Assembly: GCA_024036415.1 (NCBI GenBank)
Contig: JAMWET010001356.1
Location: forward strand, 337,501-401,500
From: Prochilodus magdalenae
Taxonomy: Eukaryota; Chordata; Actinopteri; Characiformes; Prochilodontidae
DNA: 64,000 nucleotides
Direction of reading: 5' to 3'
Shown one piece after another: positions 1 through 11,066 of the stretch (position 1 is its first letter; every line of letters starts with the position of its first letter). Made by a program: the position numbers and the translations under genes. Below the pieces are notes generated by a model. That model was not told the DNA's origin. It did no database searches and was given only the letters and a program-made list of their open reading frames with translations.

Positions 1-438
1 CCATATATATTGAATTACAAATACAGTGTCTCTCAGCATGGCATCAGGTCACCATGTTTTCTAATGCAACATGACTTCTCAGCATGGATCTGTAAAGGTT
101 CCTAATGGTGTTTTTTAATAATCCTTTCCATTAGGCTTGAATATTCTCCTTGTGGACATGTGACATGGGAAAACTGTTCATCCTGGTGCCAGCCACAGTG
201 TGTCCAAACACAGATTTGTTGGTTGTCTCAACCAAGACAAAAACTGCCATTCTGAGTCACTCTAAGACAGTTTGGCACAACACCACTGGCAAAAAACGTT
301 GACATGGTGTTAGTGCCAGTCGCCGTAACGGTCTGCATGCATGTAGTCCTAGCAGGATGACTCATGGAGGGCGTCACTGCTCGCGGAATATCTTCAATCG
401 TGGCTGTTAGGTCAGTTAGGTACAGCAAAAGGTCAAAC
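1..438 (-). mobile_element. Tc1-family transposon relic, copy 1 (internally deleted)
   Basis: Read on the - strand, this block follows the same order as the copies at 3.1, 30.5, 36.7 and 47.6 kb: a segment near 360-415 corresponding to the conserved 'gccctccatgagtcatcctg' region, then the transposase region around 'gactcagaatg' (250-262), then the 'acatgtccac' segment (near 155-165), then the 3' noncoding end running off the left edge. The reading frame is broken and the central catalytic part of a Tc1 transposase is missing. It is a dead, internally deleted copy. Confidence 0.65.
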
Positions 439-1565
439 ACACCTATTCGAATAAGTGCTTTAGTTGCTTATGATGTCATTAGTATGAGTTTAGTATGTTA
501 TCTATAGTGTTATTCATGATTAATTATGAACAAAATTTTGTTTCTCATCCTCTTAAGTTCAGAAGAAATCATGATTTAAAGTCATCAACATGTTTATGTC
601 CATCTATGTTTTCTCACTACATTATCCAAAATGCACTGTTATAAATACATCAGATGGAAGGAACTTCCTGTGGTGTCAAATCATGCTAACTACAACTCTA
701 CTACTACTAGCTTTACCGCTGATTTATAGGACAAATAACACAATTATAACGTCACAGTCACAACTGACTGACCCCTTAGGTGAATATGGACAAACTAGAT
801 GTGATTTGACTTTATAGGGAACATATGTTTCAGTGAACAGCTAATATTTGCATTTTGTTATGAAGTAATTCTTTGACCTAGAAGCAGTTCATTTATATTA
901 TCACAGTTTGCTCTTTGTGTTCTGGCTTACAATTCCATAAACCTCACAGGGGTAAAGTTCACTTAGATGAACATTCCGCGATGTGAAATTACCTACTCCT
1001 GGAAGAAAATTCTTTTTACATGCTCCTGTGGCCTTTCCCTTTCAAGTGTATTGGATTTCACAGGGCAAATTTAACTCATGTTCAATCTGACCTTATCCTC
1101 ATTCAGAACAAAATGGATGGCATGGACGAGCTTTTTACCCTTTCAGCCAGAGAAAACGAGCCAAACTCTTTCATTAGCAATGGTGGCTTCCTTGCTAACT
1201 TTAGCTTATAGCTCTTTGTGCTCCTCATCTGATATGTCATCCATATGAACTGTAGTTTTTTTCATTGTAGTGATTATCTGAAAACAGATACTACAGTTAA
1301 ACAACCACAAGAGGATATACAGCATTTTACCTGTAAAATTTGTGAAATTCGCCAGCTAATGAGGCAAATCAATAAAAAAAGCACCCAAAATAGTTCATCA
1401 GAAGGGCATTTTTCCGAAACCCTAACAGAAACAATAAAACAGGTCTTCACCTGGCACCTTACCTGGCACCTTACCAACTGCCTCAGATGAAGAAAGCACC
1501 CTTCACCCACACTACATTCTACAAGGGCACAGTGCAATAAAAGGACAGCTTAGAAGATCACTGGT
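439..1565. other. Intergenic stretch, no feature recognised
   Basis: AT-rich sequence with only short open frames (longest about 80 codons) that resemble no family I know. A 14-base near-perfect direct repeat (cctggcacctta...) lies near 1449-1475. I see no exon, RNA gene or clear transposon ends. Confidence 0.5.
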
Positions 1566-1850
1566 GTGTCTTTACCCATAATCGACATCTTCTACCACAA
1601 GCCTGCAACAATGTGTCGGACCCCTCTCAGCCTTCTTTGGACTCTCTGGACTCTCACCCTTCAACCATCTGGCAGAACATACCAAAGCATCCGTTCCAAT
1701 ACCACAAGACTCCACAACAGTTTCTTCCCCGAGGTGGTCAGATTACTGAACACACTGATGCCCCAGCATAAACCTGGACCTCCTACTATCCAGCATAGAC
1801 TATTCACATACCCCTTTACCATCACTGCACACCTGCACTTTTATTCTTAA
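1566..1850 (+). mobile_element. LINE (L2/Rex-like) ORF2 C-terminal remnant
   Basis: The + strand frame contains the block PSGRTYQSIRSNTTRLHNSF followed by FPEVVRLLN (about 1660-1752). This is the conserved C-terminal segment found after the reverse transcriptase domain of L2/CR1/Rex-type non-LTR retrotransposons in fish (general form PSGRRYRSIR...TTRL.NSFFP.AVRLLN). Only this tail survives, with no reverse transcriptase or endonuclease, as expected for a 5'-truncated insertion. The related but distinct LINE end at 40.75 kb carries the equivalent block. Confidence 0.65.
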
Positions 1851-1954
1851 CTTTGAGTCTCAGCCTTACTGTATAGTTCTTAATGGTTACAATTTAATTC
1901 CCCTACTGCATCATGAGGCCTAAAGAACGACATCTCATTCCAGTGCTCACTCTC

Positions 1955-2325
1955 TCATTCACTCATCTTCTAAAGTGATTTGTCCTTCTGGGTTGTGGGG
2001 GTTGCTGGAGTCTATCCCAACATTCAATGGGCAAAAGGCAGGAAACACCCTGGACAGGCCACCAATCCATCACAGGGAAGACACACAGATATACACAGTG
2101 ACACATAGGGGACAATTTAGCCTTCACCTCACTGCATGTCTTTGCACTGTCTTTGGAAAGCGAAGCGCCTGGCAGAAAACCCATGCAGACATGGGGACAG
2201 TATGACAACTCCACACAGAAACGATCCTGGGTGCTCCAGCCAGGAATTAAACATACGCCCTTCTCGCTGTGGGGCAACAGTGCTACCCACCATGCAACTG
2301 CGATGCCACTCTAGACACTACATGC
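1955..2325 (-). repeat. tRNA-related SINE-like repeat
   Basis: On the - strand the block opens with a tRNA-like head (a 'gtgggtagcactgttgcc' type A-box region near 2270-2295 and a degenerate B-box-like 'gtttaattcc' near 2248-2258). It continues through the familiar fish repeat body ('tttctgtgtggagttg...', '...ccaaagacatgcagtgaggtg') to the 'ttgggatagactccagcaaccc' end near 2000-2020. The same body recurs at 45.04-45.35 kb, and its 3' section is tandemly repeated at 57.1-57.8 kb. It is diverged and not coding. Confidence 0.55.
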
Positions 2326-3035
2326 TCATTCACGGTATGCTGACATTACATTCAGAACTGTTTCACTGATTTCTGATCAGAGCTGGAAAGTGCACTGCGA
2401 TTCTTCAAAAGCCTTCAATCAAACACCCAAGACGTTTTGATGATAGGCAGTTTTGCACAGCCATGGTTCATGCATAAAAGCAAATCATGTAGTGATATGA
2501 ATCACGTATTTCAAGGAGATGGGAAATGTATGGTAGATCATTAAAAAGGGATTGAGGACAACAAATTCAGCCCATATGGGGTTTGTCTCTGGCCCAAGGT
2601 CTTGTGATACAAAGCAGTCCCTCCATTTGCATGGAGGCCTTGGGGTAGCTCAGGCTTTGCGCCTGTAGAAGGTTCTCACACAAACAGCAGACATACACAC
2701 ACATACACACACACAGACCTGATCTAATTAGAATAGGGCTTGAATCCATAAAGAAACTTGGTCTAGGATCAGACTCTTTCTCTGTTTATAGTGGCCTTAA
2801 TCACAAAACAAAATTCAAGCCCCAGCGCTTTTGGGCTTCGACAGTCTCATCTTAAGTTGGACTCCATAATTCTTGCTGAAATAGATTTTGCAATATTTAA
2901 AAAACAATAAAGAAGCCAAATATTTAACCCAGAAAAAACAACATCCAAAAGAAGCTGATAGCAGTAATAGAAATGGTCTGTTCAGAGCAGGAAGTAAATA
3001 GAAATGCTGTATTCTGGTCAGAGTGCAATGTGCAG

Positions 3036-3038
<3 letters not shown>
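2326..3038. other. Intergenic stretch, no gene seen
   Basis: Contains a short imperfect (CA)n run at about 2690-2716. No exon, RNA gene or transposon end is recognised. Confidence 0.4.

Positions 3039-3088
<50 letters not shown>
3039..3088. repeat. (AT)n microsatellite
   Basis: About 25 uninterrupted AT units. The two overlapping 'YIYIYI' open frames here are artefacts of the repeat. Confidence 0.95.
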
Positions 3089-3096
<8 letters not shown>

Positions 3097-3124
3097 TTTC
3101 ACATTGTGCTCTGAAGTTTGCCAA

Positions 3125-3545
3125 GAACAATAAATGAATTTAAATTTAAACTGATATGGGCAGCAATGTTTATTAAGCTACACATAACAGAAGTAGGGGC
3201 TCAACCCCATATGCAAATTGCTGAACGTATTAGCATGTCAGGTGTCCTATGATAATCCATCTCATGCAGATTGAATATTTTCATGCAGTTCCTGCAGATT
3301 TTGCAGTAGGAGTGAAGGTGGAGTGACATCAGGTCTTGTGGACATGTGATGTGTGACAACAAACCGTTCCTCTTTGTGTTGGACTTTCACAGACGGATTC
3401 ATTGGTTGACACCACTAACACTAGACATTAACACTAACTCATGGATAGAATCACTGCTCACTAAATGTCTGCAGTTCGGCTGTTGGATCAGTCAGGTACA
3501 GTGATAAGGCCCATCCTTGCTTTGCGAGAAGCTTAAGGGTTTAAG
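3125..3545 (-). mobile_element. Tc1-family transposon relic, copy 2 (internally deleted)
   Basis: The left end carries the reverse complement of the family 3' end ('aacaataaatga', then '...actgatatgggcagcaatgtttattaagctacacat'). It runs through 'tcctgcagattttgcagtagg' (about 3290-3310) directly into the transposase-derived 'acatgtcc..' region, and ends with the 5' segment 'gtcagtcaggtacagtgataaggcc'. The bulk of the DDE catalytic domain is absent. The deletion junction near 3310-3330 matches the one in the copy at 37.07 kb. Confidence 0.7.
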
Positions 3546-5329
3546 TCTACTGACATTCGAAACACCACTTTTACCATGTATTGAACAAAGGTAGCACTTG
3601 GGAAGGACACAGAATTTTTTTAATGATCTAAAAAATAGTTATTTGACAGTCTAAAGAAACACTCACATAATGGTAGAGTAATAACTTAATTGAAAAAAGC
3701 ATTTCCATCATAAAACTGGAAATGTCCAAAAACAATTATTTAAAATAACATAGATGAACGCATTAAATAAGCTAATGGGTAAATTAAAGAATGAATAAAT
3801 AAAAGCTAATGAATAAATAAAATAAAACATTAATCATGTAGAAACACTGAGCATGGGTGTTTTTATGTGGCTTATGAAATAAGCAGAAGAACTCACTATC
3901 TAAACCAACCTTACAGTGTTGAGAGCATTTTTGAAACTAGTGAACAGAACTGGCATCATGGCCAAATGACATGCAAGCCAGTTAGTGTCATTTCAGTTTA
4001 CTGAACATATAGAGTATCAGTCAAAACTTTAGACAACTCATAGACGTTTTCCCTGTTTTTAGCTTAATGTTTTACTATAAAATAAAAGTGAAGACATCAA
4101 ACTATAAAATAGCTCAAGGAATTATCCAGTCCACCTTAAAAACCTCCAAATGTAGCTTTCCAGGAGGGTAAAACAGCCTTCTTAACTTGCAAAGGAGGCT
4201 GATACAACAAGATTTTTTTAAGCTTCTACACAGTTTTAGATTAATTATATTGGTCTGTCCATTATGATTTTTTACTAAATTGTAAAGGTAACTAGAGCAA
4301 AAAAAAAAAAAAAAGATAAAAGTTGTTTTTTGTACAACAACAAATATATTGATAGTGGAAATATGGCCAAAAATAATATTATTATACATCCAGAGGTCAT
4401 TTATGTTTTTAGATATCTTAGCGTTTTGCCTACTGACTACTACACCAAGTTGTCTAGCTAACAGACTAGGGTTAGGGCTCTCGGTAGTCTGGCAATGTTT
4501 CCAAGTCTGATTGTATGGCACTGAACAGTTGGCCCTAAAGCATTGTTCTAGATAAACTCCACTGTTTTCACCACCAGTCAACAAAAAACAGGAGGCTGTG
4601 TAAATGAATTGACTTAATTAAGCCATTAAGATAGGAACAGATAGGTTGGTAGCTTCAAATGCATTGTCATGATGTTGAATATGGGAATTCAATGTTCCTG
4701 TTCCTACTTCTCTTACTGCTAATAACCTACAGAAAAAAACGGAGCCCCATTCTCCTTAAATCCCAGTTTAACACTGGCTGTACTGAACCTACTCCAGCTG
4801 GAGAAGGCTGCTCGCTATGCTATTCAGAAGGAACAAATTTCAGTCTTCAGTGTGCCATGGCAGACAGGATACAATAGAATAAATAAGTGTCCTTTATGGG
4901 TTCATAAAGTAATTTCCCAGACACAAAAAAACGATATTAATGCAAAGGTTGGATAAGAGCAAGGCCAGAACACCTCAAATCAAAATGAAGGCCACTTTTT
5001 CCTTTTCTTTTTTTTCTCCCCTACATCATGACTATTTACTTCCTCTCCATCTGTCCCTCCCTCAAGCTCTCGTTCTCTCACTCACTCCATCAAATTGAGT
5101 CTGTTTTGATTAGGCTGGCCTGAAAGGGAAAACATTTGAGACCTTTGAAAAATATATATATATATTACTGTCAGTTTTCTGAGTGCTTGTTCTGCAGTAG
5201 AGCACCCTTGCATGCAGTGTGTGCTCAAGGCTGTCTCTTTGTGGAAAGTGCTTTTCTTCTGAGGAGAATTTAATCAAAAAGTCTACTGGTGATTATTTTC
5301 ATAACCTGGTTTGCGTGCATGTGCGATAC
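3546..5329. other. Intergenic stretch, no gene seen
   Basis: AT-rich, with a poly(A) run at about 4299-4314 and a short (AT)n at about 5150-5165. The longest open frame, on the - strand at 4114-4584, has a low-complexity phenylalanine run and no recognisable domain. It is judged non-coding. Confidence 0.5.
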
Positions 5330-5417
5330 GGAGAGAGAGAGATGTAGGGGCAGAGAGCGAGAGACAGCAAAAGAGACAGAGAGAGAGAGTGAGAGAGAGA
5401 AAGAGAGAGAGAGAGAA
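5330..5417. repeat. (GA)n-rich microsatellite
   Basis: Imperfect GA repeat on the + strand. The arginine/glutamate or serine/leucine-rich open frames on both strands here are repeat artefacts. Confidence 0.9.
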
Positions 5418-5613
5418 TGGATGTCTTGTATTGGGTTTAATTGTCTGGCTACCACTATGCAATGTCACATTGTATTACAGTAGAGTCGCCTGCTTACTCC
5501 CCCTCACCAGTCAACTGACCCTGACCTTGTTCTTCCTTATTCACATCCTGTGCTCCACAAATGGGTTTTATTACAGGTGACAGCATGCTGATTTATGGGT
5601 GTTGCTGGAGTCC

Positions 5614-6325
5614 TGAGAGAGAGAGAGAGAGAGAGACAGAGAGAGAAAGAGAGCGAGCGAAAGCGAGAGAGTAAGAGAGAGATACAGAAAGAGAGATATA
5701 TAAAAGAGTAACAGAAAGAGAATAAGAGAGAGAAAGGGCAAAGAGAGCAAGAGAGAGAAAGAGAAGGAGAAAGACACTTTCATTGCCCTTCCCTGTTTCT
5801 TTTGTAATTTCTGCATAGTTAAACAGTTGAAGAAGAAGGGTAAGATAAGGGTAAAATAGAGGACTGCAAGACAGAAGATGAGAGAAACAGGGAGACAAAG
5901 AAAGGAAACGAGAGAGGATAGAAGATATGAAAGAAGATAGAGACACAACGACAGGCAGGAGAGATAGAGAAGAGAGAAGGGAGAAAGAAACAGAGTAGGA
6001 AGAAAGAACAAGAAGAGAAAGGACTAGAAATGAGAGGCAGAGAAGACAAAGAAAGAAGTTAGAGGAGAAAGAGAAAAGAGACACAGACAGAGAGAAGAGA
6101 GAGATAAACACAGGAGAGTCATGGAGAGAGGAGAGAGGGGAGAAAAAAGATATATAGAATAAGAAACATGGAAAGGCAGAGAGATAAAGAAAGTAAGAAA
6201 TAAAGAAAGGAGTAAAGAGAAGGGGAGAGAGAAAAGAAGAGAGTGGAGCATAGAGAAAGAGATAGATAGATGCAAGGAGAGAGAAAGAAGATACAGAGAG
6301 AGACACAGACAGACAGACAGAGAGC
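5614..6325. repeat. ~710-base polypurine (GA-rich) tract
   Basis: The + strand is almost entirely A and G (GAGA, GAAAG, AGAGAC units) over about 700 bases, interrupted once by mixed sequence at about 5776-5830. The 249-residue Ser/Leu/Phe open frame on the - strand (5593-6342) is a pure consequence of the CT composition. Homopurine tracts of this length can adopt triplex (H-DNA) forms; that is general knowledge, not shown here. Confidence 0.9.
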
Positions 6326-7726
6326 TCTGCAGCACTTCTCACCTACAGGAATATCATTCCATCAATGTTTTCAAAGTCTGTGCATAATTGCATTGTTAGG
6401 AGCTTTGATGTGAACTGCTCTGTTCTAGAGAAACACAGCCTCAGAACTGTTCACCGTAGACCTGAATGTCAGAAGAGCTCTTATATGGAATGGGTATCAG
6501 ACACAGTCTGATGTCTGCTACACTCTGTCATGCTAGTGTGGTGATTTGCAGAGAGATACATGCTGGGCATAATAGTATACAAAAACCCTTATCATCATTA
6601 TATACTGTATATAAAGACATGTGGAGGACATGTGCTTCACCTGTTGTACTAAACAGCAAATAAAAGGTCCTACCCAGGTTTCCCCTACCAGCCCTATTAT
6701 AAAGAAACATGAATCTGAGCAGTTTGCATCTCAGCTCAACTGGACTATGCATACATTGGGACAAATCAGTGGACAAGCAGAATGGGACACAGGGGGCAAT
6801 ATAAGCTGAACTGAAAAGAAATATGGTTTGCATTGGTAGATGTAAGGTTAAGAGTACATTGAAAAAAAAAAGAATTTAAAAGGGTGCACAAAAAGCAACA
6901 TATAAAAGAACTATTCTGTAGCTTGTGCATTCATCGCTCCAACTGGAGGCCTTGTACCAAAAACCTTACACTGCCCTCTTTTGAATTGGAAAACATGCAT
7001 TTGGGCTTACAGTGGAGTAAAATGCTGAAACACACAAGGACAAGCAATATTTAATTAAACAGCAGTTTTCATCCCAGTTCTGTGTTTCTGTGACGGCCTT
7101 GAGGAAGACACTTGTTTGTAATTACATCAGCAGAAGACACAGCAGAGGCGTGGGAGAAAACCGTGTCGTCCATTATCCTGCCGATTGACATTGAGAAGAG
7201 CGAGAATAAAGCATACTTTTTTTCCTAGTCAGTGAGGACTTCAAGGTTTTCCTGCACTACCTATTTGGCCTTCGCTCTCAGAGTCTACAGGGAAAGAGCT
7301 TCAGACAAGGATCATCCGGATTTAAGCTCCAAAATTACAACAAGACTCACAAGCACAAAGGAGTGTCTTACATGGCAGTCAAAGATAACTCGCTTTGAAT
7401 GATCAAGGCTGATGACAGACCTGTTACTCACTGGTGCAGCAAGGCAAGGCTCATGGCTCAGGCTATTAGACATGTGTGGCATTGGGGGCCATGGGCTAAT
7501 GATAGAGAATATATGAAGAGCTTTTAGGGTTTAGGGTTTTGGTGAGGCTGACATCTCTCTTTTTTATTCAGGGAATTAAAACTTCAAATCAGAAGTATAA
7601 AACAGACAAAAATAGCTCATCAGACTCAAGGAAAAATGCTCTGTGCTTGAGGCTACAGGCTACTCACCACCTTCTAAGAGCTAGTAAATAATATCAATAG
7701 GCATATGTATCTCACAAACTCAGTAT
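6326..7726. other. Intergenic stretch, no gene seen
   Basis: No open frame above about 100 codons and no family recognised. A doublet of TTTAGGG occurs at about 7523-7538; it is too short to be telomeric. Confidence 0.45.
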
Positions 7727-8750
7727 ATCAGGGTTTGTAAACCCCAACTTTTCTGCATTTCTGACATAAATCATAATCAGACTGTCACACAGAGAACTTA
7801 CAAATTACATATCTGTGATTGGCAAAAGTATTTGAACCTTTAGAATTAGCAACCAATTTGAGGGCGAAATTACAATCAGGTGTGTTGACAGGGGGCTGAC
7901 AGTCAAGTGTGAGTGGCTGCCCTGTTGTATTTTAAGAATAGGGATCCATGTAAAGTCAGATCTTCATAACACATGGTTGATCTGGCTTGAAAGGATTGTA
8001 AAACCATCTCTAGAGAGTTTAGACTCCACCAGTCCACTGATTGTGTACAAATGAAGAAACTTTGAGACCATTTTTATGCCCCCAGGAATGGTTCACCAAC
8101 AAAGATCACTCCTAGAGTAAGGCGTGCAATACTCACGTCACAAAGGAACCCATGATAACTCGTGAGCAACTAAGGGCCTTTTTCGCAGTAGCTAATATTA
8201 ATGTTTATGATTCTAACATCAGCAGAACACTGAACAACAAAGAACAACAAAAGAAACTGCAGCTTGTCTTCTCTTTGCTGAAGATCACATGGACAAGTCA
8301 AAAGGCTACTGTAACAATGTTTTGTGGCCCAAAATAAATGTTTGTGGTGTATATGATAGGTTGTACTTCATGCCAGCATAAGAAACTTATCTCTCCCAAG
8401 AAACACGGTGATGGTGGTAGTATCATGGTTTGGGCCTGTTCTGAAGCATCTAAGCCAGGACAGCTTTCTTTCATTAAAGGAAAATGAATTGTGAAGTATA
8501 CCAGTGAATTTTAAATGAGGAAATCAAGACATCTTGCGGAAGAACCTGAAGCAAGTGGTTCATGGGAGGAAACCCACAAGTGTCAGAGAGTTGATGCTGT
8601 TCTGTACAGAAAAAATCGGTACCCTCAAGCTTATGAGAACTAATCACTAGTTACTGTCAATGTTTAGTTGCATTTATTGTTGCGCGAGGAGGTCACGCCA
8701 GATTCTGAAAGCAAAGGTTCTCATACTTTTACCATATCTGTCTATTAATT
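7727..8750 (+). mobile_element. Decayed Tc1-like transposon (full-length outline)
   Basis: The order of landmarks is that of a common teleost Tc1 element on the + strand: a left end ('gtttgtaaaccccaacttttctgc'), an N-terminal transposase region near 8040-8150 ('aagatcactcctagagtaaggcgtgcaata'), a DDE-region signature near 8415-8450 ('tggtagtatcatggtttgggcctg', decoding to a degenerate GGSIMVWA), and 'ctggaagcaagtggttcatg...aaacccac' near 8545-8580, then '...tgaaagcaaaggttctcatactttt' at the right end near 8705-8735. It has many stops and internal deletions, and the longest residual frame is 61 codons. It is a dead pseudogene copy from a family distinct from the one recurring at 30.5 and 36.7 kb. 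Confidence 0.75.
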
Positions 8751-9608
8751 ACACCAACGGTATGAAGAAAACTGTATAAATTAGATTTTCCAGTGAACCA
8801 TTCTGTTAACTGATACTTGCTGAACAATTCCAATGAACTGTGTACTTACGGCACATTAACTATTACATGAATAACCTTTTATATAGCTGTAAAACTGTAA
8901 TTTATGTCAAAGGGAAAGGGCACGCTCTTCACTAAGTGCCATTTCCAGCACGGTCTCTTTGGCCTTTCTTGTTCCCCCCAATGGCTGCTCAAGCTTTGGC
9001 GAAAACTATTAGGTCCATAATTTAACCTTTATGCAAACATGACCCTCTCCCACTCACCTGTGAAGGCAAGGTATACATGGCCTGCTCAAACGGACCCTAT
9101 AAAAGGTGATGAAAGGAGCATAAATCAGAGTCAGAGCGGCTTTCATTCCACCCCTCCCAAAGCGCCTGCTCCTCCCCCTCTCTCAATTACAGTGCTGCAG
9201 GCCATATATTAATATGTAAAATTGGCAGAGCATGCTGGTGAAGCGGCAACAGTAAAGGCCACAGCCATCAATCTTACCCGGGCAGGGCGGCCACTGCTGA
9301 AGGAAGGCTGCACCTGAGGAGGCGGCAGGGTGATGAAGAGGGAGCTAGCTGGATGAACTGTGGGTAACCTTATTCACCTAGAGAGAAAGCAGTTGAATGG
9401 TTATGTATTGGAGTTAGAGAAGACTCTGTTTCTAACGAGTGAAAACAGAAAAATGGCCATAAAACACCTACATTGTCAGAACAGGCCATCAGGTCAACAT
9501 GCCGAATAACCAACCCCAGCCCACAGATGTATCGGTCTTGCTCTATAAGGGGTTCATTTTTCATCATAATGATTAGATGAAGTCAAATAAGCTGAAGTTT
9601 AGAAAACA
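8751..9608. other. Single-copy-looking block, candidate conserved noncoding DNA
   Basis: The block at about 8900-9340 has balanced base composition, AT-rich homeobox-like motifs ('caattacag', 'attaatatgtaaaatt') and no transposon hallmark. It has no coding frame of note. Calling it conserved is inference only; a cross-species alignment would decide. Confidence 0.25.
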
Positions 9609-10372
9609 AATCATTTAGTACCTCATTAGTTGGTTTTGTTTATTTGTTTTGTCTATATGGTTTATTTGTTTGTTTTAATTATATGGTTTGTTTGTTTGCC
9701 TGTTGACATTTCTATAACCCAGCTGACTCATGTAGGTAAGATTAATTCTTGTAATGCTGATATGATGATATTTATTGCAGTTATTGCATCCACATACTAT
9801 ACCTTCAGTAGTACTTGCTGACAGTAAGAAACTAGCCCATTTCACACTTTGCAAGGGATAAGCTACTACTAAAACTTTCTTAAGGATATGTTGATATGAC
9901 TTAGCTGCAATCTACATGTGTTTAAGGTATTGTAGTTAATGACAAAGGAGGTGGAAGGGACAATAACGTATGTGACCTGTATGTATGTATATATATATAT
10001 AATGCAATATAATATGAAAAAAAAAATGAAAGCCACATTTACAAAAATAGAAAATTATGTTTTAAAAACAAACTTTATTGGATAAATATATTTCTGTGGT
10101 TAACCTGAATAAATATTCATTTTAAACATTATTATTTGTTAATACAATAATTGCAATAAATATCACTTAACATTACAAGTAGTTCTAGCCCAGCTTACAT
10201 TAGTCAACTGGGTTATGGTAACATCAACTGGCAAAAAACAAACAAACAAACACACAAACCATACAATTAAAACAACAAACAAACAAATAAACCACACAAT
10301 CAAAACAAACAAATAAAAAAACAATACAATTCAAACAAACAAACACTAATGAGGTACTAAATGATGTGTCCT
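9609..10372. repeat. Large imperfect inverted repeat (foldback element)
   Basis: The left arm (about 9609-9795) and right arm (about 10137-10372) are reverse complements. The outer ends share 'catttagtacctcattag' (9610 side) with 'ctaatgaggtactaaatg' (10349 side). The arms continue through (GTTT)n/(AAAC)n-rich sequence, 'ataacccag.tgact.atgta', 'cttgtaatg' and 'tgatatttattgca.ttattg'. The arms differ mostly by expansion of CAAA-type units. The spacer is about 340 bases and holds no gene. The layout suggests a foldback transposon or MITE with very long terminal inverted repeats. I cannot name the family. Confidence 0.75.
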
Positions 10373-10477
10373 TGTTATCTAAACACCAGCTCGCTAGATT
10401 AAGATTAAGATACCATTTTGTGCAAATTGTGATTTTTCACACAGAGGAATTTGTGTTCCGCATTTAAACCAGCCGTG

Positions 10478-10600
10478 AAGTGAAACACCCACATACACGC
10501 TCACTAGTGAACACACACACTAGAGGGCAGTGAGCACACTTACCCGGAGCGGTGGGCAGTCCTATCCACGGCGCCTGGGGAGCAGTGTAAGTAACGTAAG
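10478..10600. repeat. Fragment of dispersed fish repeat
   Basis: The text 'cactagagggcagtgagcac' followed by 'cccggagcggtgggcag' and 'ggcgcctggggagcagt' is the recognisable core of a repeat frequent in fish genomes. Here it is truncated on both sides. No coding capacity. Confidence 0.4.
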
Positions 10601-10719
10601 TGTTCCTGGTACTGCAGTAGAACATGATAGACTCAAAATCGAACAAATCTGTAAATGAAGCATAAGTGAAAATGCGAGCAAGGGAGTAGATAAGTGAGTT
10701 ACAAGACGGATGAGTTCCA

Positions 10720-10745
10720 CATAAAAATAAATAAACAAATAAATA

Positions 10746-10776
<31 letters not shown>

Positions 10777-10779
10777 ATA
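10720..10779. repeat. (AAAT)n microsatellite
   Basis: Tetranucleotide AAAT/ATAA repeat with minor interruptions at the left end. Confidence 0.9.
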
Positions 10780-10865
10780 CATAGCCTAATCATTTTAGGG
10801 TAACTAGTTCTTTTGTTTCCGTTTAGAAGAAGGGTGCGAATATAGGAACATGTTACATGTTAGAG

Positions 10866-11058
10866 TACAGTTTCTCAACCCTGGCCTTGGAGGCATCCTG
10901 CCCAGCACATTTTAATTCTGTCCCTGGTCCCAGCACAACTGATTCAACCTATCAGCTCATTAACAAGCCCTTTCAGAGCTTCAGGGGGTTTGTTAAAGAA
11001 GGGAATCCACTAAAATGTACAAGGCAGGGTGCTTCCAGGACCTGAGCTGAGAACACTG
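10866..11058. mobile_element. hAT-like MITE
   Basis: It has terminal inverted repeats: left 'cagtttctcaaccctgg' (from 10868) and right 'ctgagctgagaacactg' (to 11058), whose reverse complement reads cagtgttctcagctcag. Both start with CAG, as in hAT elements. It is flanked by an imperfect 8-bp duplication, tgttagag (10858-10865) and tgttaaag (11059-11066). The length of about 190 bases and lack of any transposase frame make it non-autonomous. The sequence resembles a widespread teleost hAT MITE. Confidence 0.65.
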
Positions 11059-11066
11059 TGTTAAAG

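Noticed and set aside
5593..6342. 249-residue Ser/Leu/Phe open frame, - strand
   Set aside because: Pure translation of the CT strand of a purine/pyrimidine tract, with parallel frames also open.
7523..7538. TTTAGGG doublet resembling telomere repeat
   Set aside because: Only two units; vertebrate telomere repeats would be longer TTAGGG arrays.
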